From assembly GCF_004116405.1 (NCBI RefSeq), contig NZ_SDIC01000009.1:152314-216313 (forward strand): DNA of 64,000 nucleotides. The letters run 5' to 3'. Numbering within the stretch: position 1 is the stretch's first letter; every line of letters starts with the position of its first letter. This DNA is from Halegenticoccus tardaugens. Lineage in GTDB: Archaea > Halobacteriota > Halobacteria > Halobacteriales > Haloferacaceae. Below, in pieces: positions 60,698 to 64,000 of this stretch. The position numbers and the translations under genes were made by a program. A model generated the notes under the pieces. That model was not told where the DNA came from and searched no databases. It saw only the letters and a program-made list of their open reading frames with translations.

Positions 60698-61837
60698 TCA
60701 GAGCACCCGGTCGGCGATGATGTTCTTTTGAATCTCGCTCGTCCCCTCGTAGATCTTCGTGATGCGCGCGTCGCGGTAGAAGCGCTCGACGGGGTGGTCC
60801 GTCACGAACCCCGCGCCGCCGTGGACCTGGATCGCCTCGTCGGCGACGTCGACCGCGTGCTCGCTGGCGAACAGCTTCGCCATGCTCGCGTACTTCGCCG
60901 CGAGTTCGGCGTCGCCCGACTCGACGTGCGAGGCCGCCCGGTAGGTGAGCGACCGCGCGGCCTCGACGTTCGTCGCCATCTCGGCGATCTTGTGGCTGAT
61001 CGCCTGGTACTCGCGGATGAGCTTGCCGCCCTGCTCGCGCTCGTTCGCGTAGTCGACCGACTCGTCGAGCGCCGCCTGCGCGACGCCGACCGCCTGCGCC
61101 GCCACGCTCGTCCGACCGTCGGCGAAGAAGTTCATCAGCTGGTAGAAGCCGCGGTCGACCTCGCCGATGACGTTCTCCTCGGGGACGCGGACGCCGTCGA
61201 GGACGATCTCCGCGAGGTCCGACGCGCGGATTCCGAGCTTGTTGTCGATCTTCGTCGCCTCGAACCCCTCGGCGTCGGTCGGCACGAGGAACGCCGTGAT
61301 CCCGCGGTGGCCCGCCCCCCGGTCCGTCTTCGCCATCACGACCGCGAGCTCCGCGACCGTGCCGTTCGTGATCCACATCTTCGTCCCGTCGAGGACCCAC
61401 CCGTCTCCCTCCCGCTCCGCCCGCGTCTCGATGCCGGCGACGTTCGAACCGTGAGCCGGCTCGGAGATGCACGAGCAGGTGGCGATCTCGCCGCTCGCGA
61501 CCTTCGGGAGCCACTCCTCTTTCATCCACTCGTCGCCGAACTTCTGGATCATGCTCGTCCCGAAGCCGCGGCTGCCGATCGCGCTGCCGATGCCGGGATC
61601 GGCGCGCCACAGCTCCTCCGTGACGACGATGCTCGAAAGGAGATCCATCCCCGCGCCGCCGTACTCCTCTGCGATCGTCGGCGCGACGAGATCGTACCGC
61701 GCGGCCGTCTCGACGAGGTCGTGCGGATAGCGCTTCTCCTCGTCGTGCTCGCGGGCGACCGGCCTGATCTCGTTCTCGCCGAAATCGCGGACGACGTCGC
61801 GGATCGCTCGCTGCTCGTCTGAGAGCTGGAACGTCAT
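60698..61837 (-). CDS. acd: Acyl-CoA dehydrogenase
   Basis: This 379-residue enzyme has ATCSCISEPAHGSNVAGIE, WVLDGTKMWITNGTVAEL, RTSVAAQAVGVAQAALDESV and IQVHGGAGFVTDHPVERFYRD. A C-terminal ARITKIYEGTSEIQKNIIA carries the family signature with the catalytic Glu of the short-chain dehydrogenase type. It introduces the first double bond in beta-oxidation and passes electrons to an ETF. ATTTTAC lies 25-31 nt before the ATG. It is divergent from the alcohol dehydrogenase gene. Confidence 0.93.
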   Translation of the reverse strand: MTFQLSDEQRAIRDVVRDFGENEIRPVAREHDEEKRYPHDLVETAARYDLVAPTIAEEYGGAGMDLLSSIVVTEELWRADPGIGSAIGSRGFGTSMIQKFGDEWMKEEWLPKVASGEIATCSCISEPAHGSNVAGIETRAEREGDGWVLDGTKMWITNGTVAELAVVMAKTDRGAGHRGITAFLVPTDAEGFEATKIDNKLGIRASDLAEIVLDGVRVPEENVIGEVDRGFYQLMNFFADGRTSVAAQAVGVAQAALDESVDYANEREQGGKLIREYQAISHKIAEMATNVEAARSLTYRAASHVESGDAELAAKYASMAKLFASEHAVDVADEAIQVHGGAGFVTDHPVERFYRDARITKIYEGTSEIQKNIIADRVL

Positions 61838-61938
61838 GGCCGTATCTTAACTTCCATTGTAAAATATCTTTTCCGACTTTCTAAAACCGTTAATTCCGGA
61901 GGAAACACCTATGGCGGCGCGGGAAGAACTGTCGCGCC

Positions 61939-63000
61939 ATGCGCGCGGCAGTCCTCGAAGCGTACGGCGAACCGCTGTCGATCGAAACCGTTGACGCGCC
62001 CGAACCCGACGACGACGGGGTCGTCGTCGAGGTGGAGGCGTGCGGCATCTGCCGGTCCGACTGGCACGGCTGGCAGGGCGACTGGGACTGGATGGGGGCG
62101 AAGCCGCCCCTGGGTCAGATCCTCGGCCACGAGCCGGCCGGGCGGATCGTCGAGGTCGGCGACGAGGTGACGACGGTCTCGGCGGGCGACCGCGTCGCCG
62201 TTCCGTTCAACCTGAGCGACGGAACGTGTCACGAGTGCCGGAACGGCCACGCGAACGTCTGCGAGAACGTTCTGCCGCTCGGGTTCGCCGAACCGGTGCA
62301 GGGCGCGTTCGCCGAGGAGCTTCACGTCCCCGCGGCCGACCAGAACGCGGTCGCGCTGCCGTCCGGCGTCTCGGCCGTCGACATGGCCGGGCTCGGGTGT
62401 CGGTTCATGACCGCTTTCCACGGGCTGGCCCACCGCGCCGACGTCCGCCCCGGCGACTGGGTCGCCGTCCACGGGTGCGGCGGGGTGGGACTCTCCGCCG
62501 TCCACGTCGCCGACGCGCTCGGGGCCAACGTCGTCGCCGTCGACCTCACCGACGAAAAGCTCGAGGTGGCGCGGGCGCTCGGCGCGGACGAGACCGTGAA
62601 CGCCGCCGATGCGGAGGACGTCCCGGGCGCGGTGCGCGCGCTCACGGACGGCGGCGCCCACGTCTCCGTCGACGCGCTGGGGATCGCGGAGACCTGCCGC
62701 AACTCCGTGTCGAGCCTGCGCCGACGCGGACAGCACGTCCAGATCGGCCTGACGACGCAGGACGAACGGGGGACGGTCGAGCTACCCACCGACGCGATGG
62801 TGATGCAGGAGATCGACTTCCTCGGCTCGTTCGGGATGCAGCCGACCCGGTACGACGAGATCTTTCGGATGGTCGACCGCGGCAGGCTCGATCCGAGCGC
62901 CGTCGTCTCCGAGACGGTGGCGCTCGACGACGTGCCGGACCGGCTGGCGGCGATGAGCGACTACGAGACCGTCGGCATCCCCGTCGTCGACGAGTTCTGA
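61939..63000 (+). CDS. Zinc-dependent alcohol dehydrogenase
   Basis: This 353-residue MDR protein has the catalytic zinc site CGICRSDWHGWQGDWD and GHEPAGRIVEVGDEV. A three-Cys structural-zinc loop (GTCHECRNGHANVC) and the nucleotide fold VHGCGGVGLSAVHVADALG follow. NAD(P)-linked oxidation of an alcohol or hydroxyacid is likely. Box A candidates (CTAAAAC, GTTAATT) lie 45-58 nt before this ATG. An ATG at 61911 is in another frame, so a leader of 20-30 nt is implied. Confidence 0.88.
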   Translation: MRAAVLEAYGEPLSIETVDAPEPDDDGVVVEVEACGICRSDWHGWQGDWDWMGAKPPLGQILGHEPAGRIVEVGDEVTTVSAGDRVAVPFNLSDGTCHECRNGHANVCENVLPLGFAEPVQGAFAEELHVPAADQNAVALPSGVSAVDMAGLGCRFMTAFHGLAHRADVRPGDWVAVHGCGGVGLSAVHVADALGANVVAVDLTDEKLEVARALGADETVNAADAEDVPGAVRALTDGGAHVSVDALGIAETCRNSVSSLRRRGQHVQIGLTTQDERGTVELPTDAMVMQEIDFLGSFGMQPTRYDEIFRMVDRGRLDPSAVVSETVALDDVPDRLAAMSDYETVGIPVVDEF

Positions 63001-63029
63001 ACCGTTCTATCGCCCTCGAACGTCGCCTC

Positions 63030-63863
63030 TCACCGCCCCTCGAACGCCGGCTCCCGCCCCTCGAAGAACGCCCGGACGCCCTCCTCGTGGTCCGCCGAGT
63101 CGAAGACGACGCCCTGCGCCGTCGCCTCGTCGACCATCGCCGCGCGGACCGACTTTTCCGTTCCCTCCCGGAGGAGCCGCTTCGCGTGCCGGAGCGCGAC
63201 CGTCGGTCCCGAGGCGACGCGCTCTGCGAGTTCGTCGGCGCGCGCGTCGAACCCGTCCGCCGGGTACACGCGATTCACGAGGCCGAGTTCGCGGGCGCGC
63301 TCGGCGTCGACGATCTCGCCGGTGAACACGAGCTCCTTCGCGACGTTCTCGCCGACGAGTCGGGGCAGGAGCGCGGAGGTCCCGGCGTCGACGCTCAGGC
63401 CGACCTGCCTGAAGACGAACCCGATCGACGCCCGCTCGCTCGCGAGCTGGAGGTCGCACGCGATCGCGAGGTTCGCGCCCGCGCCGACCGCCGGGCCGTC
63501 GATCTTCGCGACCGTCGGCAGCGGGAACTCGACGAGCCGCGCCATCGTCTCGCTCGTCGTCCGTTCGAGTTCGCGGACGCGCCCGTCGAGGTCCGTGTCG
63601 TCGGCGAGGGCCTCGCGCATCAGGTCGACGTCGCCGCCCGCCGAGAACGCCTCGCCGGCGCCCTCGATCACGACGCACCGGGCGTCCGCGTCCTCCGCCC
63701 CGTCGAGGGCCGCGCGAAGCCCCGTCGAGAGTTCACGGGAGAGGGCGTTGCGACGCTCCGGGCGGTTCAGCGTGATCGTCGCCACGCCGCCGTCGACGGC
63801 GAGGAGCACCGGATCGTCGTTCGCGCCGTTCGCGTCGTCCGCTCCATCCGATCCGCCCGCCAT
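63030..63863 (-). CDS. Enoyl-CoA hydratase/isomerase
   Basis: This 277-residue crotonase has LNRPERRNALSREL, GAGEAFSAGGDVDLM and KIDGPAVGAGANLAIACDLQ. The oxyanion-hole glycines are kept and the C-terminal helical cap is complete. It lies one base after the stop of the acyl-CoA ligase gene (63865-63867), so the two are co-transcribed and probably act one after the other on the same acyl-CoA. Confidence 0.9.
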   Translation of the reverse strand: MAGGSDGADDANGANDDPVLLAVDGGVATITLNRPERRNALSRELSTGLRAALDGAEDADARCVVIEGAGEAFSAGGDVDLMREALADDTDLDGRVRELERTTSETMARLVEFPLPTVAKIDGPAVGAGANLAIACDLQLASERASIGFVFRQVGLSVDAGTSALLPRLVGENVAKELVFTGEIVDAERARELGLVNRVYPADGFDARADELAERVASGPTVALRHAKRLLREGTEKSVRAAMVDEATAQGVVFDSADHEEGVRAFFEGREPAFEGR

Positions 63864-63864
63864 C

Positions 63865-64000
63865 TCAGTCCCCCGCCCCCGTCGTCGGCTCGCGTTCTTG
63901 CAGTTCGAACTTCTGGACTTTGCCGGTGGTGGTGCGCGGGAGTTCGTCGACGAACTCGATCTCGCGGGGGTGTTTGTACTCGGCGAGGTTCGAGAGGCAG
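63865..64000 (-). CDS. Acyl-CoA synthetase (AMP-forming), 3' end
   Basis: Only the last about 45 codons are in the window. The end of an adenylate-forming ligase is visible: YKHPREIEFVDELPRTTTGK with the catalytic Lys in TGKVQKFEL, then a short polar tail. It activates a carboxylic acid to its CoA ester for the hydratase encoded next. The start lies beyond the window end. Confidence 0.85.
   Translation of the reverse strand, partial: CLSNLAEYKHPREIEFVDELPRTTTGKVQKFELQEREPTTGAGD

Noticed and set aside
61911..61938. ATG 61911 as start of the alcohol dehydrogenase
   Set aside because: It is in a different frame from the dehydrogenase and opens a non-conserved frame.

Overview
The window is a piece of a haloarchaeal (class Halobacteria) chromosome. 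It is very GC-rich (about two thirds by eye) and its proteins are strongly acidic. The genes are typical of this group: archaeal Elp3, RqcH, pelota, FEN-1, GatE, MptE, an alpha-type proteasome subunit, BolA, DUF4013 and DUF3054 proteins. Most genes have a TATA-like box A 24-32 nt before the start codon, so leaderless transcription dominates. A minority have a GGAGG-type ribosome binding site. I see no IS element, integrase, CRISPR array or rRNA. No gap between genes exceeds 300 bp.

Layout. 1-4.7 kb: a truncated gene, elp3 with a tandemly duplicated 3' end, a SHOCT membrane protein, a glycosyltransferase and a haloacid dehalogenase. 4.7-10.8 kb: ribosome rescue (rqcH ... pelA) around three DUF4013 membrane proteins. 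10.9-19.4 kb: transporters, small membrane proteins, GNAT, fen1 and bolA. 19.5-25.3 kb: a sugar epimerase gene converging on a four-gene sugar ABC transporter operon. 25.4-31.2 kb: fumC, gatE, a MaoC protein and a TrmJ-type methyltransferase. 31.2-41.8 kb: flavin and pterin/folate genes (riboflavin synthase, DHPS-like, mptE, photolyase, then thyA-folA), with two different superoxide dismutases in between. 41.8-47.8 kb: a virus-type protein family member, an isolated sufB, an alpha2-like proteasome subunit, a MOSC protein, a membrane-anchored HTH protein and tRNA-Glu(CTC).

47.9-53.6 kb is the most unusual block. It holds a bacterio-opsin-activator-type regulator, a quinol-type nitric oxide reductase, a MoaD-like beta-grasp protein ending in Cys-Cys instead of Gly-Gly, a radical SAM/SPASM protein of the NirJ/AhbD heme type, and its small Htur_1727/PaaB-like partner. 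The same CCGAAC-GT-GTTCGG inverted repeat lies at the same distance before the regulator and before the MoaD-like gene.

53.6-64 kb is an acyl-CoA degradation region: SDR, two acyl-CoA dehydrogenases, an APH-type kinase paired with one of them (as in ACAD10/11), a HADH-ECH fusion, thioesterase, MaoC, regulator, Zn-alcohol dehydrogenase, enoyl-CoA hydratase and the end of an acyl-CoA ligase.

One pattern crosses the window. At least seven genes (elp3, the first DUF4013 gene, mptE, thyA, psmC-like, the radical SAM gene, the SDR gene) are preceded by a short open frame of 12-43 codons. Each starts about where a leaderless transcript would begin, and its stop overlaps the gene start as ATGA or GTGA. 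This looks like translational coupling from leaderless mini-cistrons.
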